Shown here: piece after piece, positions 10,661-21,006 of the stretch
Numbering within the stretch: position 1 is the stretch's first letter
Layout of the letters: each line of letters begins with the position of its first letter
Assembly: GCA_037043235.1 (NCBI GenBank)
Contig: JAWRVZ010000094.1
Location: forward strand, 62,001-126,000
Source of the DNA: Rhodeus uyekii
Lineage: Eukaryota; Chordata; Actinopteri; Cypriniformes; Acheilognathidae
Direction: 5' to 3'
Length of the DNA: 64,000 nucleotides
Translations under genes and position numbers: made by a program
Notes under the pieces: model-generated
What the model saw: the letters and a program-made list of their open reading frames with translations, nothing else
The model's database searches: none
Told to the model about the DNA's origin: nothing

Positions 10661-12041
10661 ACCTGTTCCAATTTGTCAGTGTCAAGATCGGGAAAGTTGG
10701 TAGCTATTTCTTCACCAGGAGTGTTTTTTAGCCTCTGCTCCAATTTGTTCCTTTCTGTCGTCTCCCTCATTTGCTGTTTGTCTACCTGTCTTTTTACCAT
10801 CTCCTTCATTAAATCCTTCTGCTTTATTTTCCTTTTCTTTCTTTGCAGTTGTCCCAGTTTCACGGCCTTCTTTAGTATGGTGTCTCGTCTTTCTTTTGGC
10901 AGTTTGTCAAGATAAGCAACTGTGCCATTCTTCTGGGCCCTCAACTTAGATGAGAGGAAACACAGGGTGGCATTTGGAGCTTTGTTTTGGGCTGCACTAA
11001 ACATCCCCATGATTTCCTCTGCATCTATGTTGTGGGCCCTGGCTGATTTAGTTTCCTCCTTCAGTATTTCTGTAACTTCAATTGTGAAATATTTCTGATA
11101 CTGACGATCCAGGACTTCAGTGATAGCAGCAAGGCAGGCATGCATCATCATGGAAAACATGTTGACATCTTTTGGAGGTTGTTTCAGTGCTTTGAGGGTG
11201 GCATCAGAGGCATCAAGTTTATTTCCGAAAAAGTCTTCATCCATCTTGAAGAGATCCAATGGTTCATGCATGTTTTTTAGACGAGTGATCACATCTTTCA
11301 CCAACAAGATACCCTCTATGTGATCTGTATGGTCTTCAGTTCCTCTATAAAAAATGTTCATCCATGGCCCTGTTAAAAACTTGCCAATAAGCCCCAAAAC
11401 CTGGATTTCAACCTGGCCTGTAACAGAATTGAAGTCTTTCAGAATGGCTGACCTCAGACCACCACATGATGTACCATTCTGAAGATAATCTAGGAACTTT
11501 AAATGATGTTGGTGTAGGGTTCCACATATATGAAATAACACATGGAGGCGATTCCCACGGTATTGGGGTAATAAGCCACGTGCCAAATTTTCTTTCTCCA
11601 GGAACAGAATGAAACCTTTCGGATCCCCTTTGCCGTCTTTATACCGCATTTTGTTGATTCCTAATACAAGATTTCCAGAAATGCAATCTTTGCCGAAGAG
11701 TTGCTTACTTGCTGCCTCCTCACAATCTTTCAAGGCCGAACGGGTTTTTGTAGCAATGGAATCAAGGGGATGCAAGTGACAATTTAGTTCATTGAGCTCC
11801 TTGTTCCATGCTTGATTGACCATCTGTATTGCTGCATGGTTTGCAGCACACCTATCAGTTAGAGTGTTAGCAATATTGGTGATTAGCTTCTCTCTTGTCT
11901 CATTATAGTCCCCATCATGGAAATAGGAGTGGGTAGAAGCCAGATTGTTTATGGTATTGCAAATATGTCCACTGTAATCTTCCGCCATGCCCCCAGGTAG
12001 CTCGTCTATTGCTGCAGCAAAGCACTCCTTTACTGTTGTGA
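10561..12041 (-). pseudogene. DDE-type transposase, C-terminal part (split gene)
   Basis: This is the 3' part (493 residues plus the shared split codon) of a transposase whose 5' part lies at 16977-18141; an L2 element separates them. It begins VKECFAAAIDELPGG, followed by NIANTLTDRCAANH (candidate second catalytic Asp) and LNELNCHLHPLD. CHLH matches the [C/D]xxH motif of RNase-H-fold transposases with an insertion domain (P, hAT, Kolobok, Dada, MuDR groups). FGKDCISGNLVL, MRYKDGKGDPKGF and YRGNRLHVLFH follow, then a basic segment rich in K/R/Q. A methionine at 12051 gives a longer apparent frame, but those codons belong to the L2 5' end. The superfamily is not settled. The two halves read through in frame once the insertion is removed; no other break was seen. 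Confidence 0.8.
12035..12041. repeat. L2 target-site duplication, left copy (GTTGTGA)
   Basis: GTTGTGA at 12035-12041 matches 16970-16976 on the other side of the L2 element; with the preceding T the match could be eight bases. It fixes the insertion ends and agrees with the reading frame of the interrupted transposase. Confidence 0.85.
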
Positions 12042-12343
12042 TTTTCACCATTTTGACTGCTGCACTGCTGCTGCTGTTTCCTGTTTGCTCGAGTGGATTG
12101 CGTCTGTTTGCGTCGTTTAAACTTGTTTTTGTTTTAGATTTTAAACTCGACGTTCGTTCATATTGCTAAATACAATACTAGATTATTTAATAAATTATAA
12201 TCGTTAGCTTTAATCTAGTCGCTAAACGCGCTAGCATTGTGCTATCTTACTGTCCGTGCATACAGCGTTTTTCTCGCTCGCGTCTTTTTCCCGACTTCAT
12301 CAAACAACTGGTCAACAAGTTGGATCAACACACGCGGTGAGTC

Positions 12344-13213
12344 ATGTCATCTTCTTTAGCAATTGTTACATGCACTGCCTGCTTCATGCATAGTTTGTCT
12401 GTCTCTGTCAGCTGTGAAGGGTTCACATGTGATAAATGTAGGGACATAATTAGGCTGACAGAGAAGGTTTCAGAATTAGAGACACGCATCCAAACTTTAA
12501 TTGAGGATAGTAAGAATGCAAGGGTTTTAGATACTGCTTTGGATGCGACTAGCTTAGCAAACCCTGTACATTGTTCGGTTCCGGCTGTAGAGCCCGTGCA
12601 GCAGGGCAACTGGGTGACTGTGAGACGGCATAATCGCGGGTCAAAAAACCACTGTTCCATTCCGATTAGAACATCAAACAGGTTCTCCCCACTCAGTGAC
12701 GCACCCACTGAGAAACCTGTTGAAAGTGCCCTAGTGATTGGCGATTCTATTACTCGGAATGTGAAAATAGAGACTCCAGCCACCATAGTCACATGTTTGC
12801 CGGGAGCCAGAGCGCCTGACGTCAAAGCAAATTTAAAAGTGCTGGCTAAGGCTAATCGTAAATATTCTAAGATTGTTATTCACGTCGGCGCTAATGATGT
12901 CCGACTTCGCCAGTCGGAGATCACTAAAACTAATATTAAAGAGGTGTGTGAACTCGCAAGTACGATGTCAGGCACTGTAATTTGCTCTGGACCTCTCCCT
13001 ATGCGCAGGAGTGATGAGATGCTTAGCAGATTATCCTCACTCAATGGCTGGATGTCTAAGTGGTGCCCGCAGAATAACATAGGGTTCATAGACAATTGGA
13101 AAAGTTTTTGGGGCAGACCTGACCTGTTGAAAAGAGATGGTATTCATCCCACCTGGGATGGTGCCGCTCTTCTCTCTAGTAATTTGGCATATAGTCTTAG
13201 AGCTAAACCTTGA
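12344..13213 (+). CDS. L2 ORF1 protein with SGNH/esterase domain
   Basis: 289 residues. The N-terminus has paired cysteines (CTAC, then CDKC) that suggest a small zinc-binding module, followed by a heptad-like helix (about residues 38-62). From about residue 125 comes a GDSL/SGNH hydrolase fold: GDSIT with the nucleophile serine, HVGANDVR with the oxyanion Asn, and DGIHPTWDG with the Asp-His pair. Esterase-type ORF1 proteins are known in CR1/L2 LINEs and are thought to help form or locate the RNA particle, possibly through lipid binding. The frame is intact. The start was chosen at ATG 12344, just after the 5'UTR, because the cysteine module follows at once. Confidence 0.88.
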   Translation: MSSSLAIVTCTACFMHSLSVSVSCEGFTCDKCRDIIRLTEKVSELETRIQTLIEDSKNARVLDTALDATSLANPVHCSVPAVEPVQQGNWVTVRRHNRGSKNHCSIPIRTSNRFSPLSDAPTEKPVESALVIGDSITRNVKIETPATIVTCLPGARAPDVKANLKVLAKANRKYSKIVIHVGANDVRLRQSEITKTNIKEVCELASTMSGTVICSGPLPMRRSDEMLSRLSSLNGWMSKWCPQNNIGFIDNWKSFWGRPDLLKRDGIHPTWDGAALLSSNLAYSLRAKP

Positions 13214-13450
13214 CTAACTGGGGTCCAGGTCAGGAAGCAGACAAACTGGCTAAACCGACCGTCTGCTAGCTGTCTCACGTCACAGAGGTCAGATAAATTA
13301 CAACACATAGAAACTCTTTCTCCTAGATATCCTATAGAGACTGAGTCTGTTCCACGAATTAGCAAATACAAAAAACTCTCAAAACCGTTTAAGGGTAAAA
13401 ATTTAATTGATTTACAAACAACTAAGAACGGTTATAACACAAATGAACAA
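13214..13450 (+). other. L2 region between ORF1 and ORF2
   Basis: This 237-bp stretch has no frame of its own that I can support. ORF2 could start upstream of the methionine at 13451, since the endonuclease homology begins almost immediately (LGLLNIRSLSSKA). Confidence 0.5.
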
Positions 13451-16299
13451 ATGATAAAGCTTGGGTTGCTGAATATACGATCCCTTTCCTCAAAAGCACT
13501 TATTGTAAATGATATAATTACAGATCATAAACTAGATGTGCTGTGTTTGACAGAAACCTGGCTAAAACCAGACGATTACATTACTTTAAATGAGTCCACC
13601 CCTCAAGATTACTATTATAAACATGAGCCTCGTCTGAAAGGTAAAGGAGGAGGTGTTGCTGTAATTTATAGTAACACGATCAGTACTGCTCAAAGGTCTA
13701 ATTTGAAATATAATTCTTTTGAAGTGATGGTCCTCAATGTAAAATTATCTAGTGCAAGTAATAATTCCTGTTTAACTTTTGTGCTGGCTATTCTTTACAG
13801 GCCACCATACAGACTTTATCAAAGAATTTGCTGATTTTCTCTCAGAACTAGTAATGTCTGCAGATAAAGTCATAATTGTCGGTGATTTTAATATCCATGT
13901 AGATAATGAAAAAGACGCATTGGGATTGGCATTTAGAGACATCTTAAACTCTATTGGAGTTACACAACATGTATCAGGACCCACTCATTCTCATAATCAT
14001 ACTTTAGATCTAATATTGTCGCATGGGATCAATGTTGATACTGTTCAAATTCTACAGCAGAGCGATGACATCTCAGATCATTACTTAGTTGCGTGTAGAC
14101 TACCTTTAGCCAAAGTCGAAAAACTAACTCCCTGTTATAAATATAGTAGAACTATCACTCCTAACACAAAAGATAGCTTTATAAATAATCTTCCTGATCA
14201 GTTTGATCTACTTAACATCCCAGATAGCCTAGAAGAACTTGATGTTGCAACAGAAACTATTAACTCTCTCTTTTCCAGCACTTTAGACACTGTTGCTCCG
14301 TTGCGCTTAAAGAAGATTAAAGAAAATAGTCCAACACCGTGGTACAACGAGCACACCCGGGCCCTCAAGAGAGCAGCCAGAAAAATGGAGCGGAGCTGGA
14401 AAAAAAACTAAGCTAGAGGTTTTTCGCATTTCATGGAAAGACAGCTCTATTGCATTCAGAAAAGCCTTAAAATCAGCTAGATCTGCTTACTTTTCCACCC
14501 TCTTAGAAGAAAACAAATACAACCCTAGGTATTTATTTGAGACAGTGACTAAATTAACAAGAAATAAAGCCTCAACCCCAGATGCTTTAAAACAGCACAG
14601 CAGTAATGACTTCATGGACTTCTTTACTTGCAAAATTCATAATATTAGAGAGAAAATTATAACCATGCAACCGTCTACTACAATATCACAAAATACAGTA
14701 AATGTTAGTGTCCCCGAAGAAAAATTCCACTCCTTCATTGCTATTGGGGAGGAAGAATTGTCTAAACTCGTTAAATCATCAAAATCAACAACATGTATGC
14801 TAGACCCAATACCAACTAAGCTACTGAAAGAGTTGCTTCCAGAGATCATAGATCCTCTCCTTAATATTATTAATTCATCTTTGTCATTAGGATACGTACC
14901 AAAAACCTTTAAGCTGGCCGTAATTAAACCGCTTATTAAAAAACCACAACTTGATCCTACAGAATTAGTTAATTACAGGCCGATATCGAATCTACCTTTT
15001 TTGTCAAAGATTCTAGAAAAGGCAATATCTTCACAACTATGTTCCTTTCTAGAAAGAAACAGCATCTACGAGGATTTCCAGTCAGGATTTAGACCATATC
15101 ATAGTACTGAGACTGCTCTTATTAGAGTTACTAATGATTTGCTCTTATCATCCGATCGTGGTTGTATCTCTCTGTTAGTGTTACTGGACCTTAGTGCTGC
15201 ATTTGATACAATTGACCACAAAATCCTTCTGAATAGACTTGAAAATTATGTTGGCATTAGTGGAGTTGCATTAGCCTGGTTCAAATCATACTTATCTGAC
15301 CGTTATCAGTTTGTAGCAGTAAATGAGGAGATGTCATATCGGTCACAAGTTCAGTATGGAGTTCCTCAAGGTTCAGTGTTAGGACCATTGCTTTTCACCC
15401 TGTACATGCTTCCTTTGGGTGCAGTTATTAGGAAGCATGGCATTAGCTTTCATTGTTACGCTGATGATACTCAGCTCTATATTTCTTCTCATCCGGATGA
15501 AACAAACAAATTCACTAAATTAACAGAATGCATAACCGATATAAAAAATTGGATGACTAATAACTTTCTACTGCTTAATTCTGAAAAAACAGAGATTCTA
15601 ATTATTAGACCAAAAAGTTCAGCGCGTAATAATCTAGACTACTGCCTAACACTCAATGGCTGTTCTGTCAAGTCTTCGTCGTCAGTTAGAAACCTGGGTG
15701 TGCTCTTTGATACCAATCTTTCATTTGAAAGCCATGTTTCTAGCATCTGTAAAACGGCATTCTTCCATCTTAAAAATATATCTAAGTTGCGACATATGCT
15801 CTCTAAGACGAATGCAGAAAAGTTAGTTCATGCGTTCATGAGTTCAAGGCTAGATTATTGTAATGCTCTACTAGGTGGTTGCCCTGCACGCTTAATAAAC
15901 AAATTCCAGCTGGTCCAAAATGCAGCAGCTCGAGTTCTTACTAGAACCAGGAAATATGAGCATATTAGCCCAGTTCTGTCAAACCTGCACTGGCTTCCTA
16001 TTAATCACCGAATACATTTTAAAATCTTGCTAATTACTTACAAAGCATTAAATGGTTTAGCTCCCAAGTACTTGAGCGATCTCTTAACACATTATAGTCC
16101 TTCACGTCTATTGCGATCCCAAAATACTGACCAGCTTATAATACCTAGAATATCAAAGTCAACTGCTGGCGGTCGATCCTTTTCCTATTTAGCTCCTAAA
16201 CTCTGGAACAGTCTTCCTAATACAGTTCGGGAAGCAGACACACTCTGTCAGTTTAAATCTAGACTAAAAACACATCTTTTCAACCTGGCATACACATAA
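13451..16299 (+). pseudogene. L2 ORF2 endonuclease-reverse transcriptase, two frameshifts
   Basis: This is the replication protein: an APE-type endonuclease nicks DNA, then a reverse transcriptase copies the RNA at the nick. The endonuclease runs from 13451 (NIRSLSSK, DVLCLTETWL, GGGVAVIYS) to about 14411 with VGDFNIHVDN, TLDLILSHG and DISDHYLVACRLP. A small deletion near 13800, just after AILYRPP, shifts the frame; a second lesion in an A-run at about 14400 shifts it again. The reverse transcriptase part, 14545-16299, is open: NYRPISNLP, DLSAAFDTIDH, GVPQGSVLGP, YADDTQ, and the LWNSLP C-terminus. Both frameshifts lie in the 5' third; the RT third is intact and would need an internal start. 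Confidence 0.92.
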
Positions 16300-16969
16300 C
16301 ACATTATACATACATTTTAATCCAAATCATGTAAAATGATTGTTAGGCTGCATAATTTAGATAAGCCGGAACCGAGAACATTCCCATAACACCTGATGTA
16401 CTCGATACATCAGAAGAAGAATGGCATCTACGCTGATATTGTTCTCTGTTTATTCCGAGGTTACCGTGGTCAGCCGGATCCGGGCCGTATCCAGATCAGA
16501 TGAAGGACCTGGACACGAGCACAGCACTACCCTGAAGTGTCTGCGGAGACCGTGACTCTACTGGACCCTCCCCTGTGACGATCATGAACCCATCTCCAAC
16601 CGGACCAAATTGGACTTCATATTGGACTTGAATTGTTGTCAATATAATAATCATGTACTGTTTGGCTTTGGCCAGAGGAGAACTGGTCCCCCGACTGAGC
16701 CTGGTTTCTCCCAAGGTTTTTTCTCCATTCTATTCTTCATTCGTTACGTCACCTGCCGGAGTTTTGGTTCCTTGCCGCTGTCGCCTATGGCTTGCTCAGT
16801 TGGGGAAACTTAACACTTAAAATTCATCAATTGTATTGATTCGCCTGCTCTTTTGGGGCTTCTGTTCAGCCAAACAAACTTTGTTTATATTGTTTTTCCT
16901 GTAAAGCTGCTTTGAAACAATCTACATTGTAAAAAGCGCTATATAAATAAAGGTGACTTGACTTGACTT
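16300..16969 (+). other. L2 3'UTR and tail
   Basis: Non-coding 3' end of copy 2, near identical to 1585-2261. It includes the conserved AAGCGCTATATAAATAAAGG block followed by GACTT repeats, which L2 reverse transcriptases recognise in place of a poly(A) tail. Relative to copy 1 it lacks six bases near 16510. Confidence 0.9.
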
Positions 16970-16976
16970 GTTGTGA
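16970..16976. repeat. L2 target-site duplication, right copy (GTTGTGA)
   Basis: Matches 12035-12041. Deleting the element and one copy of this word restores the transposase reading frame across the join (VHFTT followed by VKECF). Confidence 0.85.
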
Positions 16977-18141
16977 AATGGACACTATTGATGTGTGTGC
17001 CCTCCTGCGTCGTGGCGTCAAACCCTAATGTGGTGTTGGGATTCTGAAGAATTGCCTCAGCAGTTTGTAGTTCCGCTATGGCCCCTAGCTCTCGAACCAT
17101 ATTTTCTACACTTGATCTGTGAGGGATCTCCTGCAGTGTCACACCAGTACGAATGGAAAATTTTTCAATTAGTTTGGGGATATTGTTTGTGGGCACCTGG
17201 TTTTCCACTGCGTCAAAAACCATCATCCTCATTTCTGAATTGTATGATTTCCCTCCTGACTTTGTAGCTTTCGACACACTCTCCATTTCCTCAATTTTTT
17301 CCTCAAGAAGGAGCTGATTTCTTTGTAGCTGAACTATTTCTTCTTCCTTCTCGGCAAGCTTCACGATTCTCTCCTCGGCCTCTTTATCCTTCTGAGCCAT
17401 CATTTCTAATTTCAAAGACTTTTTAGACTCCTTATAGTACTTTTTCAGTTGAGTATGCTTTTTGGTTATTGAAGAAACTTTTTTTATGGCACTTGAAACT
17501 TCACTTAGCTTAGATTTGTGACGTTCAATTTGCTCATTTTTTCTTTTGATTTTCTGGTTCAAAGTTTTAATAGCACTTTTATCCTTTTGTTTCATTCTTA
17601 AATTCCTGATAGCAATCATTCGATCTCTCTGAATTTGTAACTGTTTCTCCCTCATATCACGGAGATTTTGCTTTAGCAATTTACAGTTGTCACACTTAGC
17701 AAGCTGCCTTGTCATCAGTGGCGATTTAAATGCCATGTTCTTCTCCATTTTCTTTGCGGTTTTAGGTAAGTCCACAGGCAAATTATCTGGAGGCTGTGTG
17801 GGAAATTTTTCTTGGCAGATACTAGCAAATGTCTGAAATTCTCTCTCCTCAGAAAGCTTTTGAAATTTTTCAATTGTCCTTGAAACGATTCTTTTTATAC
17901 CAGCATCCAAGAACTTGGCCTGAGGTGCATGACCTGTCGAAGAACCAGTGGGTATGAGTGGCAGTAACTCCTCTATAGTCCTTGCCCGTATAGAGTCACA
18001 CCGACATTGGTACAGGAATAAAACATGGCCATTTCGGATATCACCATCTGAGGGTAGCTGGGAGAAATTGTCCAGTAGGTATTGCTTCCCAATTCCAGTT
18101 TTTCTTGGTGGGGGAGGACATCGTTTCTTCTTGGGAGGCAT
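16977..18141 (-). pseudogene. DDE-type transposase, N-terminal part (split gene)
   Basis: The 5' part (388 residues plus one base of the next codon). It starts MPPKKKRC, a very basic N-terminus, then has a cysteine pair CDNCKLL at about residues 150-153, followed by a long coiled coil rich in K, E and Q (about 155-285). The conserved stretch NIPKLIEKFSIRTG leads to LGFDATTQEGTHINSVHFTT, whose Asp is a candidate first catalytic residue. The next codons are disrupted by the L2 tail; the apparent stop at 16939 is inside L2 sequence. Just upstream of the ATG the minus strand reads a pyrimidine-rich tract ending in CAG, so a 5' exon may be spliced on. With the C-terminal part the protein would be 881 residues. 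Confidence 0.8.
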
Positions 18142-18359
18142 CTTAACTGGAAAATTTATAGAAAATAATGTGTTAAAGTATATTAATCAAAGCTAATATA
18201 GAAGAAAACCAACAAATAATGATTATTACAGATGTAAACTTCCATATCCATGCTGAAAATAAAGATGCAAGAGGCTGAAATCAGTAAAAAGAGAATATAT
18301 AAACAACAACCATGTGGTATTTGTTTTGTAAATACTGCAAACTGACCAATCAGGAAGCT

Positions 18360-18720
18360 GACTGAGGTCACGCAGGGTTTATACGGAACTTCTTAAGTTG
18401 AATTTACTACCTTCAAAATATTTTTTAATACCAGCGTCACTGCGATTATCTTGACCGACATAACCATCCTCCAAAAAAGGAGGGATTTTTTTTTTAGGAT
18501 TGGTTGAGCCTCTTGTCGAACATTAGGATGAACAGCCCTGCTTGGTTTACGGTCTCCACCAGTTTTTCTTCTTAAAATATGGTGCAATACCAAATTTGAT
18601 CATGTAAGCAGACTTATTCTTGCCTAAAGCGAAGGATTTCGCTATGTCGGAGTCCGGAAACATTTCTAAACAGCTCTCCAAAGCCATCGTTGGAATTGAA
18701 AGAGTGGCGTTTTGTTGCTC
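18360..18720 (-). pseudogene. Decayed transposon-derived ORF fragment
   Basis: The minus strand encodes, in two or more frames, peptides such as FPDSDIAKSFALGKNKSAYM, IKFGIAPYF, then LVETVNQAGLFILMFDKRLNQS, then WEDGYV-like sequence. I recall this combination (KSFALGK...YMIKFGIAPYF...GPFVLMFDESLN) from multi-copy transposon-derived proteins in fish genomes, but I cannot name the family safely. It is broken by frameshifts. It sits upstream of the split transposase on the same strand but need not belong to it, as the style of sequence differs. Confidence 0.5.
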
Positions 18721-18731
18721 GGTCTAAACAC

Positions 18732-20200
18732 TAGGGATTAGTCGACTAGTCGAAACGCCACTGATTTGTGAGTCATTTAAACTAAAGTTTTGTAACTGAT
18801 TAGACGACTAGACTAAAAGACGACAGTCAAAAATACATTTAAATGCATCAATAATACATTTAAAATACTGAATCTATAAATCAAGTAAAATAATAATGAA
18901 TTTTGCTGAAATAAGGTCAGTATTAGGGGAGCGCGGGGCACAAAGTAACGCGGGGTAAATGGTACCGCAGACTTTTTAGATAGTTGCAAAGGATTAAACA
19001 TGACGTACTAAAGGGCTTTTCATCACACTGTTTGCACACGTCTTCTGGCCATCTATCGAGAAATTTCAGTGAAGTTTGGATGAGAACCACAGGAAAAACT
19101 CTTTTGGCAGCATGTAAATATTTTTTGTTGTAGTAGTTGTTTTTCGATTTTCAAAGTGTGTGAAAGTAGTCCAATAATTACCATCTTCTTGGCTAAAAGA
19201 GGGTACCATTTTGAAAGATGTGAAAAACACATAGTGGCTGCTATCCGGTCCTGAGTTAAACACGACACCGCAGGGTTAGTTGTAACATGATGTTACAACT
19301 AAGCCGCACATTGCATAGCCTATATCAATAATCAGATATTTTGCATTGTATTAACCTATTAAAAAGTTTTAATGTTCAAAGCATAAACAAAATGTAAACA
19401 AAATAAAAAATATAATATTTCATTCATAAGTTATGCTTACGATCATCAAGACTCAACTTTTTGTAAGAAATAAAAATACATGAATGAACATCCATTGCAT
19501 AACATGCGTTACAAATAACCTCTGTCTGTTACAACTAGCCCTGCTCACGGGGTAAGAAGTAACATTTTACTCATTTTATGCTTTTGGCGATACTGCACAG
19601 AAACGATAGGTCCCACGAACATGAAAACAGTGCTCATGTGTAGGAGAGACTTGCATGTTGTTTGTATAAAAATATGGTTTGTCTAATCCTATTACTTTGT
19701 TCATTATTTGGCCAAAACCAAAAAGTGTTACTTTGTGCCCCGCACCGCTATTCGACATGCTTTCCTTGTGACGTCTCAAAACCGCTGTTTTATGTGTGTG
19801 TTTCCATGGCGACGCGTCATGCTTGTCAAGTGACGCACAGCAACCACAAAAAAAGTATCGCATGCATTTAGTTTCTCTTATTTATTCAAAATATTAAACT
19901 TGTTCGCTGATAGTTTGTGTCGCAGATCGGAGAATCTGATCTGTCGGATTTACAACACGTAAATTAAGTCACTTCTACCGAAATACATGACAGTAAGTGT
20001 CCGCTGAAGTGGGAGAAGAATAGAGTGACTTTACCGCCGCACATAAACACCACAACGCCTCAGCTGCAGTGTAGTCTGTTCACTCTGCTGTTCACTCACC
20101 TCAGCTCGCAATTCACTGGGCGCGCGAACAAACACAACCTCACGTGATATTGCTCAGGTCCTAGTTTCAACATCTAAATAAATCCTCGCGAATTTTAAAA
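18732..20200. mobile_element. hAT-like non-autonomous element, interrupted
   Basis: It begins TAGGGATTAGTCGACTAGTCG and shares with the hAT element at 41180-42379 both its 5' part (TTTAAACTAAAGTTTTGTAACTGA) and its 3' part (TCGGATTTACAACACGTAAATT, ATACATGACAGTAAGTGTCC). A second TIR element is nested in it at about 18925-19748. The right end is not sharp; no matching 8-bp target duplication was found, so the 3' boundary is approximate. Confidence 0.65.
18925..19748. mobile_element. Nested TIR element (GCGGGGCACAAAGTAAC ends)
   Basis: The left end reads AGGGGAGCGCGGGGCACAAA and the right end is its near reverse complement (TTTGTGCCCCGCACCGCT). Internal words such as GGTAAATGGTACCGC, GTTACAACTA and GGGGTAAGAAGTAAC echo the termini. 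No transposase is encoded. This type of GGGGC-rich, threshold-like terminal sequence is common in fish non-autonomous DNA transposons; the superfamily is not determined. Confidence 0.65.
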
Positions 20201-20204
20201 GAAA

Positions 20205-20868
20205 GCCCTGCACTTAACACAAATTGAAAATATATCTAAAAAAATTGGGCTCGAAAATTTAATACCTCGTCAAAAGACGTTTACTACTTTTTACTGGCCT
20301 TAATTTTGGCTGATTTCATTTACTACCTTTTACAACCCCGCGCGCGGACTCCCTGTCACGTGACCATGATCGCTTCAGATTTCCAAGGTAGACTGCTGGT
20401 AAATATATCCAATCATCTCATTAATAAAATGCGTTTTAGTGGATGTATCAACGTATTTCACATCTTTAGATGTTTAAAAACAACTACAAGTTGTTATTTT
20501 CCTAATATAATCACATATGGATACAAAGAATCAGCGATGAATATACATCAGATTTCAGGATTTTTGGCCGGTGATGATCCTGCATGCTGCCGGTCCTGTT
20601 CAGTCAACTTTTTTTCTGATCGATGAAAATCTATGAAACTCTTGGATAAGAAAGATGAAATAATTAACTATGTCAACTTACCTTTTAAAAGTGTCACTTA
20701 AGCCTTTGAAGTGGTTTTTGTGCACTGAAATCGAGTGTATTTTCCAACTTTCTCAGAGAATACCTAAATGTCAACAGAATTGAAAAATTCAAAATGGAGG
20801 ATGTAGGCGTGTTCCCCAACTACGTCATTAGGGGTCATCACGAGGAATTCCGCAATGCCTGTGGCTAC
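20205..20868. other. Spacer without supported gene
   Basis: A frame at 20306-20626 is open but shows no domain, no codon pattern I would trust and no repeats. The sequence is interspersed with words like those near 18.36-18.42 kb (ACTTTTTACTGGCC, TTTACTACCTTTTA), so it may be the far side of whatever the hAT element entered. Confidence 0.4.
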
Positions 20869-21006
20869 TTTTTTTTTTTTTTTTATTGACAGAAGGAGAA
20901 CATAACAATACAAATAACACTATAGGGGACAAACGGACATCAACATGACAAGTTACAATAAATGAAATCATCAGAGCAATAGGCAACAGTGACGAAATAA
21001 AAAAAA

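Larger units (their letters stand above)
12042..16969 (+). mobile_element. L2-clade LINE, near full length (copy 2)
   Basis: A 4.93-kb non-LTR retrotransposon with a 5'UTR, ORF1 (12344-13213), ORF2 (13451-16299, two frameshifts), a 3'UTR and a GACTT-type tail. It inserted into the minus-strand transposase gene, with a 7-bp target duplication. It is over 99% identical by eye to copy 1 at the window start. The 5' end TTTTCACC adjoins the target duplication directly, so the element seems nearly or fully complete at its 5' end. ORF2 lesions make this copy unable to move on its own. Confidence 0.94.

Noticed and set aside
12042..12051. Methionine start at 12051 (MVKI) for the 496-residue minus-strand frame
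   Set aside because: These bases belong to the L2 5' end; the real transposase frame continues from the half at 16977-18141.
16939..16969. C-terminus SQVKSPLFI of the 400-residue minus-strand frame
   Set aside because: It is translated from the reverse of the L2 tail (GACTT repeats), not from the transposase.
10561..18141. Domesticated host gene rather than transposon for the split transposase
   Set aside because: No evidence for selection or synteny can be read from one window, and candidate transposon-end repeats lie next to it. Left open, not claimed.
20306..20626. 106-residue frame
   Set aside because: No domain, no flanking splice or promoter signals, and it sits in repeat-derived sequence.
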